Assembly (NCBI GenBank): GCA_028571685.1
Contig: CM053140.1
Location: 218,507,323 to 218,571,322, forward strand
Reading direction: 5' to 3'
Length of the DNA: 64,000 bases
From: Heterohyrax brucei
Lineage: Eukaryota; Chordata; Mammalia; Hyracoidea; Procaviidae
This document shows positions 22,201-34,200 of the stretch, in pieces. The position numbers and the translations under genes were made by a program. The notes beneath the pieces were generated by a model. The model worked only from the letters and a program-made list of their open reading frames with translations. It searched no databases and was not told where the DNA came from. The stretch's first letter is position 1, and the number at the start of each line of letters is the position of its first letter.

Positions 22201-25200
22201 GACAACAGTAATTTGAGAAATTAAACAGGAATCTTAGGGAGCAGTGAGTTCATGTTAATGAGGGAGGAATAACTCAGAACATGAGGGCGAAAACAGTTGC
22301 ATATTTAAAGAATGTAATCAATGTCACTAAACGGTACATGCAGAATCTGCTGACCTGGTGTACATTTGTCTGAATATACTCTCAACAACAGAAACAAAAC
22401 TAAAAAAGATATAAAGAATAAATGTATAATTGATACGAAAACCAAAAACAAACACTGCCCCTGCTTTCCAAGAGCCGTCCACAGTCATCACCTTAAACAA
22501 ACGGGACCTCCTCCTTGAGCCCAGGACTAAGGAGGAACCAGCCAGGCTCAGACACTCGCCTGCTCTTCAGGGTCAGCCAGAAAATTGGGTCAAGCCAGTT
22601 ACTGAGTCAGACCAAGGTCCTGGTACAAACTAAAAACTCCAGAGAGTTGAATCAGCTCCACCATCACTGATCTGACTCCAGCACACTGGCTTGGCGAGCA
22701 CAGGCCCTTCCAAAAGGACAGGAAGCTTCAAGTCTACCCCCACTCTCGGCTTGGCCTCCTGCTTCAGCTCATCCAAATCCAGCTATGCTCTTCCTGTTTA
22801 ATAAAAACTGAGAACAAAATTTAGAAGGACCAGGAATAAAGATAAACGCTCAGTTATGCAATCCACTTCAGAAACTGGGTGAGGAAACTTACTGCACTTT
22901 AGTAAAAGATCAGACTATATAACCCTGAAGGGCTGCTACAGTTCAAATTCAGTGTGAAGCAGGCACACAGAATTACGGCAGAGACAAACTGGGTATCAGC
23001 AGTCCTCAATCACTCTCTCTCACCCCAATTCCTCACCTGGCTCTGTATTCAAGTGTGAATAACACCTGCAGAGGGAAGGTAATGACACACGCTGCTAACT
23101 AACTCCCTAGAAACACAAGGCAGGAGATAAAGTCTGTCCATGGCTGCATTACTAAAAAGGTAGATCTCTCCCACATGAGCCTCAGTTTGGACTGCGAGTG
23201 TCCTATGTCCACGGGAGTATGGCAAATAGATGGGCAGAATCATGGAGCTACCCCAAGTTTCCTGGAATGTCCTCATGTAACAGCTGCTCCTAACCCTTCT
23301 CTTCCCTTTACCCTATACTACTACCAGCCATACAAAGCACAAGCTTTTTTGTCCTACCTAGGGAGAGAATGAGTTCACAGAAGCAGTATTTGGGAAACCT
23401 CTATCTAACAGTACAGCGACTTGCCAGTGGAGGGCATGTGAAGACACAGATGTGAAATCAGAAAGCACCCGTTTACATTGAAGGCACCAACACAGCAGGC
23501 AGGGTTTGCAGAACCAAGCCCAAGAAACTCACAGTGAGGTCACAATTACCTCATGTATCTCCCTCATTTCACATACGGATTCCAGTTTAAGAAAGAAAAT
23601 TTTTAGCTTGAATCTACACCATGATTATCCATTTGAATTAGGGACCAAGATTCAGTTCTAAATTGGTTCTGATTTCTTGGGCTACATCTTGTACCCATTC
23701 CTGCATGGCGCCTCCCCCAAGCATCACTGCACCCTCTGGGACTTTATTTGGTACCACCTGCTGGAATACTACCAGTGGGAGGTGTCACTAGCTCCTGACG
23801 ACATGGATCAGACTAGACTCACTCAGAGGTCCACACAGGAAACAGAACAGCATCTGTCACTTTGGGGGGAGCAGATTTCTGACCCAAAGCATCTACTATG
23901 CTCTTAATAAAAATATCGGTATCAATTACCATTTATCAATTACCTCTCACCTGACACCAGACCTTACTGACACCATGCTGTCAGTCATTTTATCCACAAG
24001 ACTTTCACAACTTTCCCAGAGGTCCTAATCATTAGTTTAATCACCTTTTAGCGTAACTGATATTTAATGAGGTAAAAGGAACCTTGTTAAAGCACTAACA
24101 TTTAACAGTTCAAACCCACCCACCAACTCCACAAGAGAAAGACCAGGCAATCTGTTCCCATAAAGACTACACTTCAGAAAAATTCATGGACAGAGCTCTA
24201 CTCTGTAATGAGGGGTCACCAGAAGCTGGCAAATCAACTTAAGGTTTAAAACACCCAAGAGGTTAAAACATAATTTGCCCCAAATTAATAAGCAGTGATA
24301 TCAGGATTTAAGCCCAGTGTACCTGACTTCAACTGCTCTGCTTTTTGTAATCCATCGTAATGCCTCCTGATTTTGGCAGAATCACCTGGACAACAAGTTA
24401 CTCAGCAAGGTGGGATGGGTGACAAATCAGGGCCGGGGCAGAAGCCAAGGGTGTCTCAGGCTCAATTATCTATCAAAAAAGACCACGCAACTCTGCCTAG
24501 CCAAAGCCATCACATTAGAAAAGCAGGCTTGTCTTTCCCATACCATCCATGAAGAAATCCAAGCCCGGGGAGGTCACAAAGTCACAAAGTTAGCTCAAAG
24601 GTCTGCTAGGACTAGAATACAGGCCTCCCAATTCCCATTCTGGAAGCCCTGTAGTGCAGTCATTAAGTGCTCAGCTTTTCACCAAAAAGGGGCACTGTGC
24701 AGGAATGAGTACAAGACGTTGCCCATCAGCATCTCTGCCAGAGAAAGATGCGGCCTTATGTACAGCTTTGGAAACCCTATGGGGCAGTTCTACTCAGCCC
24801 TATATGGTTGCTATGAGTCAGAACTGACTCTAAGACAATGGTTTGGTTTGGTTTTTAATTCTCATTCCCATTCCAATACTTTTTTCCATTACACATACCC
24901 CAACCCCACTCCATCTGGGATCAAAAGACAACAGAGTATGAATCATATACTACTTAGAAAAGCAATATAACAGCCAGGAACCTGTTTATAATTCTACTGG
25001 TCCCATTCATAGTTCCTGTAATGACAGGACTGAAAAGAAAAAGGTACAGAATTACTTCATGAACCAAGAGAGAATTTCAGAGACTCTGGGCTGAAGCTTA
25101 AGAAATTTGAATCTGCCAATCATTTATTCTGTGGCTAGGTGATATCACTGTCATTTCCTGTTGTCTCCTTCCTGTTGCACACAATGCGGAACTCAAAACC

Positions 25201-28200
25201 TTCATCACTGAAGTAACTATTCAGCCAATACCCCTACTCCACCTGTTCTTGCTGGGCCCTGTCAATTCTATCTGCTAATACCTTTCTCATTTCTTCCTCC
25301 CTCTCTAGTCCCCTTCCCACCACCTAAGGATGACAGTACTCCTCCAGTCCAGTCTTCAACCATCAGTCCTTGTAGCCTTTATCTACATTTCCTCTCTTGG
25401 AATAATCTTCTAACATACACCAGTAGTCATTTCACTCCCCGTGTTCAAAACCTCTTGATAGCTCACATCATCCACCAGGAAGCAACTCCAAGGTATTAGC
25501 CCCCTAGTCTTAAGCCTGGTAGTCCCAAGTTATTTTCTAGTGTCTCTCTAAAGAACCTTCTCTAAGCTCCAGCCATCAGTCATTCTTTGTGTCACTGCTT
25601 GTCTAAATTTGCACTGGTCTCCTTCCTAGGTTATCTGTGTCATGACTCTACCTTGATACATCTAAGAATTGAACGCACTTTCGTCATGAAGCCCTCCGTG
25701 TCTCCCAGTGGAAGCCAGCTCTGCTCAGTGGCTGCTAGACTTAATCCCAGGCTCAGCCCTCAACCAGTGATGATCTGGGTCAGTACTACAAGTGGGCACC
25801 AGGACTTGTACAGGCACACATTTAAGACGGCCTACAGTAGAGGAAACAACCGACTCAGCTCCTGAGCTGCATGGCATGAATGACAAAACCTCCATACAGC
25901 TTTCCGGATAACAAAGACCTGGAGAAGACAGCAATGGGAGCAGTTGCCCAACACTAGACATTTTTGCCTCAGATAGCCTGTAGTTGATTTCCCATCTTGA
26001 TTCTGATGCCCTTGTGGAACATTCAAAGGGATGTGAACAGTTAAACTTTTTTCCAGCAAAATCAGAATGTCAACTTCTTACTTCATCTCAGGGACCTTTG
26101 GATAACTCTTTCATTATCCAAAAGAGAAAAGTGACTAACTCTGTCTCAGATGTCACTGAGTATTCAAGCAGCAGAATGTGCTGTGGCGGCACTGACACAG
26201 CCAGGCTGCGCCAGGCAGCCGTCCAGCTGTCCAAGGCAGCCATGGGCTTCAGAGACGTGTGCGGGGCAGCCTCTGATACCAAGGTCATTGGAGACATTTA
26301 GAACGCACCTCTGCGGGAGAGCCGGGTGTCCGCATCTGTATCCACAAAGAGCTTCATCTGGAACAGGTCTCGTACCTCCTGAGAGTAGAAGGCCAGGATC
26401 CCCTCGAAGAGCACAACATCCGCAGGGTACACAGTCAGTGTTTCCTCCTTCCTGCAAAGGACACAGCACGTGATGGGCCAAGCCAGGCAAGAGTTGGCAA
26501 GGGAGATGATGACAGGAGCTGGACTGAAGCGCCACTCTCTGTTCCCGTCCCTTCACCATATCTAGCCTCCTATGAACACCTTTCTGCACAAAATGAAAGC
26601 AGGGTGACAAAAGCAGGTTGACAGCATTCCACTAACACAGCCTTACAACTTTCCCTCAAACTACCACTGAAGACTCAAAAAAGGCAAACTGACATTCCAC
26701 CTACATGTCACCCACAGAGGTGGCGAAGGTCTCCTTTGACCATATTCTTCTAAGCTTTCACCAAAAAGCACACACAGTGGATAGACATCCATCCAATTCC
26801 TTGGAATAAAACGCTTGCTGCTGCTGAATACCAAAAACATACAAAGCAAATGTAACTTCTATTTTTCTCCAAGAAGGTCTCCAGAAATGTTCCCATACCT
26901 GCCATCTACGGAATGTGACACTTTTCTGATCCGTACTTTGAAAACAAAAACTTACTTCTCTCTTAAGAAGCTGATCTCCTCCCCAAGCCCTGAGAAGGAA
27001 CGACGGAGACAAGGATATAGGAAGAAAGACAAAAGACGATAGGAAATTTCAGGAAAAAGGAGACAGAAGTGAAAGCATTTAAATGGAAGGCATCAGGAGT
27101 TGTCTCTGATCTGGCTCTAACATCCTAAGTCCCCTAAAACAGGGATACATACTGCCTCATCTACCTACCCTACCCCTCAGGATAGGGAAGAAGTACAAGA
27201 CAGATGCTAACGTAAATACGGAGTCTTCAAATGTCAGGGGTGGGGACTAAGACCCAGCAACTCCATCCTGGGTATCTACCCAACATACTTGAAAGCAGGG
27301 ACTAAAAAAGATACTTATCATCAGTGTTCATGGAACCATTTTTCACAACAGCCAAAACATAGAAACTAGGCAAGCGTCTGTCAACAGATGGATAAACAAA
27401 ATGTAGAATGTACAGACAACAGAATACTGCTCAGTCATACAAAGAAACGAATTCCTGAAACATGCTATAATATGGATTAACCTTGAAAACATTACGCTAA
27501 GGGAAATAAGTCGGACACAAATGGACAAATATCGTATGATGCCATGTACATAAAATACACAGAAAAGGAAAATGCAGAGACAGAAGTTTATTAGTAGTTA
27601 CCACAGACTAGAAGGAGGGAAGGATGGCAGTTACTGCTGAAAGGGCACTGAGTTTTTGGTTGATGGAAAACTGCTGGAAATTGCGATGATGTTAGTACAA
27701 TACAATGAAAGTAACCAATGTCACTGACTAATACACTTAAAACGGGCTAAAATGGCACACTTTTTTTGTTACAGTTTTTAAAATTTCAAAAACTCAAAGG
27801 GGTGAAATGTCATTGGAATGGATAAGTGATAAGCCTCTCACAGATGGTACCTGCTGGAGTCCAGCTCTTTCCAGCCTTGACCTTCAATGCACAACTACTT
27901 CATCATCTTAGTTCTGACCTGTGTATAGCTTTTTTAAAAGCTTTTGAGTACTTTTTACTATCAGTGTCTTTTAAGTCCTCTCTTTTTGTCTTTGGGGATT
28001 AGACACATGACATCTGAGAATGATTAACACCAGCAAAGGACATGCTGCAACACTCTTATGAAGCACATACTACTGGTGGTAAGATGTACCAAATGAGGAA
28101 TCCCAGATGGTGCTAAATGTGTTCTGTAATAATGCAAATACTGTAGGATGGGGACTACTTGTGTCCTTATGCTTTCATTCTGTCCTATAACCACCTACAT

Positions 28201-31200
28201 GTTAGCCAATGCTTCTTATACAAAATTCACTGTAAGGAAGGTAATAATTACTACTGCAGGGTTTATTGCTCACTCCAACAATGAGGCCAGCAAGCATTTG
28301 TTGAGTAAAACTAAAGAAAACGTATCTTTAAGGTCCTTAACACAATAGGTTTATCTGTGCCAAGGTAAGGAACTCAATATACGCAGCTGCCAACAAAACA
28401 GGATCCCATTCAAGCTTTCTCCTCCCCTGTAGACATCTTTTAATGTCTTACTAGCCTGGACTCTCAGTCGGTACCTAAATTCTAATGTAGGTGCCTCTGG
28501 GGTATCTGGCAAGGTAGCTGAACATGTGGTGTGGAAGACAGAAGAAAAAGATGAGGTAAGACCAGGATATCCTCTGGAAGTATCCAGAATGGTGTAGCTC
28601 TGGATGCACATCAGAATCCCCTGGGAGCTTTTTTTTTTAATTATGACGGAGTGAAAATGTACATTCTCATATAAATTTACATGCCCACCTATATGCAGCT
28701 TCCACTGCTCTCCCTGCCCAGTGACTACACACTATTCCTCTCTGCTCCATACATGTCTCATCCTCCCAACAGTCTCCTTTCCCCTCCTCTCTACCCACTC
28801 TCCTTCCTCTAGCCAGAGGTCAGCAGGATGATATCCTATAGATGCATAGAATAATAAACATCCAATGTATGTTCACTCTGCATCGCCAAGTCCAATCCAT
28901 TCATGTCTGAAGAGTGGACCTTCGTTATGATTTATGGGCAAGGGCAGCATCAGGGCCAGGGGCCATGCTCCCAGGGGAACCCCAAAGCCACTGGACCATC
29001 AATTGTAGTCTTTTAGTGGAGATCTCAGGGTGCACCCCTTTTTATTCTTGGGTTGCCAGTGAGACTCAACTTAGTGAGCTCCATCACAGCTATCACTGGT
29101 GGTGGCCGAGCACCGTCTGGTTCTTCTGGTCCCAAGTCTAAGTAGGCATCCACTCATGTGGGTCTCTGTATCTTCTGGGTTGTCTTTACCCCATGTCATT
29201 TTGGTCCTCGGTGAGCCTAGCCTTCCGCTGAGTTGGGACCACTGCTGTGCCCTCGGATGGCAACTTGGCAGCTTGTAAGACCCCAGACACCACTCACCAA
29301 TGTGGGATGCAGAGAGCCCTCTTAGCAAAATGCTAGTTGTGCCAACTGGCCTGAATTTCGCCTAAGAGCATGGTCCCCTGCCCTCTGCCGCACGTGGGAG
29401 CTTTTTAAGAAATAGTTAACACCTATACCCGAGAGGGGGAAACCCGGGTGGCACAGTGGGTTAAGTACTATGTCTGCTAACCAAAAGGTCAGCAGGTCAA
29501 TCCACCAGCAGCTCCTTGGAAACTCTACAGGGCAGTTCTACTCTGAACTCTAGGGTCGCTACAAATGGGACCTGACTCAACAGCAGTGCATTGGTTTTGG
29601 GATACCCCAGAGGTTGTGATTTAGTTAGGCTGGGGGTGGGGCTAGGCTATTCCTAATGAGCAGCCAGGGCTGAGCATCAGTGGTCTAAAGTAATCTCAGC
29701 TACCAGAAAACAGAATGCCCACTGGGGTTTACCATAAGGCACCAAGTTTGGGAAGATTTCAAAAGGCAAACAGATAGGAAAAAAACATTACTGTGTGAAA
29801 TGAGCCACTTTAAGCAATTCCTTGTGGGCTAAGGATACAGCAAAAGTCTCCAGTGGAAAACACAGATGTGCTGTGGGGTCCCTAGGGCTCCATTTCAAAC
29901 ACACACTAAGAACACTGGCTATGCTAGGTTCAGCTAGGTTCAACTGTACTCACATTACATCAAATGCTTGTCAGCATGCCCAACTGATTAAATACTGAAA
30001 AGGAATACGCAGTTTTCCAACTCCACAGAAGTGCCTCCTGGGAAAGGAAGAACAGAGCAGCGTGCTACGTTGTTGGTGCTCCACAGAACTGGAATCCATT
30101 ATTCCCCAAATCCATATGGAAGTGGAGAATGGGAGAAACTTAAAACATTAAATACCAAATCTAGAAACATCCACTGAACAACTACTAGTCTGGAATATGC
30201 AAGGAACCACAAATAACTCATACAAGTTTGGAGTCCAGCTCAGAAGGCCAGCCAGAGCATCTGAGATCATTTAGTTCAACCTTCTCATCTGGCTTATGAG
30301 AAGGGGAAGACCAGAGACAGGTGTTTGCAGGGAGAAAGTGTCCTCTCTCTTCTCAGTCTTGGCCCAACAACCTGTGTACTTCATCACCAAAGGACTAGGC
30401 ATGAGCTGCGATCAGTTAACTCAGAACAAATCGGTCACAGAGGAGGCCCTGGAGAGACTGTGTGTGTTGTGAGAGGGGGTATGATCGAGGGTGAGCAACC
30501 AAACTTCCATGGGCCATTCAAGAATGAGGTTTGAAAACACAAGGCATAAGAAAAAAAAAAAAAAAAGTGAAACATCTCTGAATTGGGAACTGCACTGGGG
30601 TTTTCTCAGGTTCACATGTAACTGCAAGGAACTCATACTGCAAAAGGTACTTCCCTTCACTACCTCATTCCTCAGCTTCACACTGCTTAGGCCTGGCTCC
30701 TGTCCACAGCCCTCACTTCCAGCCTTACCTCAGGCCCTTACCCATCTCTCTCCTGGGAGAATCTAAAGCTTCCTACGTGATACTACTGGATCCTCTCTCC
30801 TCCTGCAACCAAAATGATCTCTCTTCTCCTACAGGGCAGCCATTTGTGGCTCTCTACCAAAAACACAGGTGTGCCTTGTCCTGTGCCTGTGGCCCTTCAT
30901 GATGTGAGGGCTGCCTGCTAAGCTAGCCTCCCGTATCTCCTGTTCTCTCCCTATACATAAACCCTGACTCCTCTATACTTGAGCTTGACCATGTTAGTTC
31001 CTCAAATATCCTCCTGTCCATTATTTTCAAAAGTCCTTTTCCCAACATCTTATATTTAACAATACACAGCTGAAATACTGCCTCCTCCATGAAATCTGCT
31101 CTAAATCCACCGGCCCTTCCTCCCTCCATGCCCCTTCTTCAGTTATCATGTTTCATTTTAGCTCATCAGTTGGTGGTTCCTTGGGGGGTGGTGCACTAGA

Positions 31201-34200
31201 TTGCCTACTGTCAACCTGGAGCTGGAAAACTGCACTTCTCGGTATCCCTTTCCCTTTGAAGCCCCAAAGTATTTTGCCAATGAGAGGAACTCCTAAGAAA
31301 TGGGAACAATGTAAATGAAGCAAACAGTATTTTCAGAAGATCCTAACAGCCAGGCAAGAAAACTCTGCATATCACGCTGTAAGCCCAGAATGTGGTAGCT
31401 TCCCGGGCTTTTCCACGAATACTAACTAGCCTGCTCCCCTGAGGGTGGAGTCAGTGGGAGCTACTTCTTCGGACTACAGTCTTCCAGATTCACTCTCCCA
31501 GCTCCCTCAAATTTTCATGTTAGCTCCATTTCTGTAGTGGTATGATTAGGAAAACAGACTGATACAGAAAAGTGGTGGACGGTATCTTGTTCCTTCACTT
31601 TCCAGCACAGTACAGTCTGGCTCCTAAAAGGAAGTGCTTCAGAAAATGCAGGTGAGAGATGAGAGTAAGGAAACAGTTCCACCTCCACATGATGAGCATT
31701 CTCTCAGCTCCCTCCTCTGCCCAAATCTGGCTCATGAGAAAAGGACATGTGCAATGGGTTGTGTTAATGGTAGACTAGGAGACAAAACTAATGGAACTAA
31801 CAGAAACATCTACTAATTGAAGAGGTATGAAATTTATCATTAAAAAAATAAACTCTTCAGAGTGAGATAAAGGGACCAGGAAGGAAGCATGCAAACCAGC
31901 AGGAGAAATAAGCCAGGGCTAAAAACAACATTCATGAAGCAACTATTACCCCACAAAAGGTAAGAAATCACACTTGGTGGAAAAAAAAAATTACCACTTA
32001 GGAGTTGAGAGCCTGCCTCAGAAGTCACAAAAGATGCAGATTAAAACCAAGAGTGAGGTGGAGTTCTGTGAGGTCTGCCAGTTAAGTCCAAGAACTCATC
32101 CTAGGAAAGGTGCTAGATATCTCATTGCTGCATCTTACTACAGTCACCTTCAATGTGCACCCCTTGGGAAACTACACATCAATGCCAGCGCCTAGTCCAC
32201 CCTCCTTCACAGCAATTTTGGAACTCTTTGTCTGGAACGGCCACCACAGCTGTAATCCTACTGCCTTTGATTTCCTGAGTATCATTAAAATGTCTTCCTT
32301 TATCTTCAGGTAAAGAAAAAAGTCACTGGGGGTTAGATCAGGTGAGTAGGTAGAGACTTTCAACACAGTTACTTGTTTACTGTCTGAAAACTCCCTCACA
32401 GACAGAGCTGGTGCACTGTCATGATGCAAAAGCCAAGAATTGTTGGCCAAAAGTTCAGCTCGTTTTCATCTACTTTTTCACACAGCCTTTCAGCACGTCC
32501 AAATAGTAAACTTGGCTAACTGTCCAGATGGTACAAATTCATAATGAACAATCCTTTTGATATCAAAAAATGTTAGCAGCATTGTTTGACTCGATTTGGA
32601 CTGATGCAACTTTGTTGGTCGTCAAGAACTGACTGACTCACATTGTGCACTTCTGATGCTTTGTTTCAGGGTCGTATTGGTACACCCAGGTTTCATTACC
32701 CGTGACACCATGGCCTCAAACATCATCTCGCCTCTCTGAAAGGTCTTGGCAAACTGCGACTCTTTTTTGCTTTTGTTTATCAATGCGTTCCTTTGGGACC
32801 ATTTTTGTACACACCTTACTAATACCCAAAATTCTCCTGTTTCTCTATTGACTTGGTCTGCTATGTTTCTCACATTCAGCTGACAATTTTGACACACAAT
32901 TTGAGGCATTTTTGCAATGCTTTCGTTAGTTCTGCTCATTACTGGCCACTGTGACCTCTCTTCAACAATGACACTTTCTCTCCCCTCAGAAAAATGGTTA
33001 AGGCATTTGTACACCTGCCATCTTCCCAATGGCATTATCCCTATAAACCTGGACTAACATGTCCCTGATTTCACTTCCACTCTTGCCAAGTTAAGAAATC
33101 CAGTGTTTGCTCAATGCTCTAATTCAAGCTGTGACATTCTTGCAATGGCACACAAAAACACACAATAATGAATGTCACTCAGCAAGACACTGCCACACAT
33201 CAATATCCACACAGCTGTGAGACACTTACATAACAAGGCTGTGAAACCCTACCAAGTTGTTTGTACACTGCAGCCAACGTAAGCGCATGGTGGCCAGTTT
33301 GTGAACTTAAGTGTCAAACCTCGTATACAGCTTGGAAGAGGGCTCTATGGTACACGGCCTTCAGGACCTGGCCAGCAGGATGGGGAGTTCTTCAGGAGCC
33401 TATTCCCACTCCTCAGAGTAAAGGAAAACAGAGGTCACGCCACTCCTCCACTCCTGAACATGATCATTCCATTAGACACTTCACTGGAGAAGCCAACCAA
33501 TTTGATTAAGATAAATCTGCAGAAAGTAGCAAGTATGCAAGAAAGACCCTCAGCAGCTTTCTGGATGGTTTGGTTGATTTTGAAATCAGTATCTCCGGTG
33601 ATCTCAGAGGTTCCAGACCTTTCCACACCATCAAATCATAAGTAAACTAGGAGCAGAAAAACCACTCTTCTTTATTCTTCTTTCTACTCTTCCTCTGACC
33701 TTGCCCCCTTATGTCTTGTTCCTGGCACAACAGCTCAGGGATTTAGATGAGAACAAATGTTCAGTACCTCAGCCAAGCCCAAATTCTTGAACCTTCAGTT
33801 ATCAAAATGTTATCAAAATGTCATCACCAGACTGTTTCAGGAAGTTTCTAGATGAACTCTTTAACCTGGGCACACTCACCACGAATGCTGCTACCCTCGT
33901 CCCCTGAAAGGTAAGCCACAAAGGAACCAGGCAGGAAATGAAGGAGGGGTTCTTAGCACACATGGAACCTTCAGGGGAACAAAGGGTAGTAATTTCAGGC
34001 CATGAACAACTCACTTACCGGGAATGGCTGACAAAATCGTACACAGGAATCTGGACCGTTTTTCCTTCAGTAATTTCTTTGAGTGTTTTGAAGATGAGTT
34101 CATTATCAAAGGCATCTGAAGGAACCAAGCAGTTAAAATATTTCTTAATTTTAAAATGATCCCTCTTACAGTTATGCACAGGGAATCCTCACAATCCCAC

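Larger units (their letters stand above)
17291..22425 (+). mobile_element. old L1 (ORF2 middle to 3' end), split by two later insertions
   Basis: 17291-18061 reads as ORF2 (CAAGCGGGATTTATTCCAGG = QAGFIP; then LFTDDVIL-like and [12 protein letters not shown]). It resumes at 19702 with [20 protein letters not shown] and [12 protein letters not shown] in exact continuation. ORF2 C-terminal homology runs to about 21110, and a long 3'UTR to 22425 (GATTATGTATAAGCAAATACC, CATGGTTTCATGGGACAACC). Interrupted by a Tigger-like DNA transposon (18062-19701) and an L1 3' end (21197-21473). 5'-truncated; multiple stops and frameshifts. Confidence 0.85.
28560..29690 (+). mobile_element. MER5A (hAT) split by an L1 and an AfroSINE
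   Basis: Pieces 28560-28633 (GGATGCACATCAGAATCCCCTG), 29407-29436 and 29614-29690 (GTTGTGATTTAGTTAGGCTG, GGGGTGGGGCTAGG, CAGTGGTCTAAAGT) join into one MER5A. Its span is enlarged by the insertions at 28634-29395 and 29437-29601. Confidence 0.7.

Noticed and set aside
24410-24970. A 186-codon open frame on the plus strand, the longest in the window
   Set aside because: It runs across a MIR and an AfroSINE and has no domain; it is on the strand opposite to UCK2 with no splice or promoter support.
26164-26610. A 148-codon minus-strand open frame across UCK2 exon 4
   Set aside because: It reads the exon in the wrong frame and ignores both splice sites; the true frame gives the UCK2 sequence.
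32622-33035. A 137-codon minus-strand frame that could be called a domesticated transposase
   Set aside because: It is the N-terminal part of the mariner; a catalytic Asp is changed and the frame is lost further on, so no intact protein remains.
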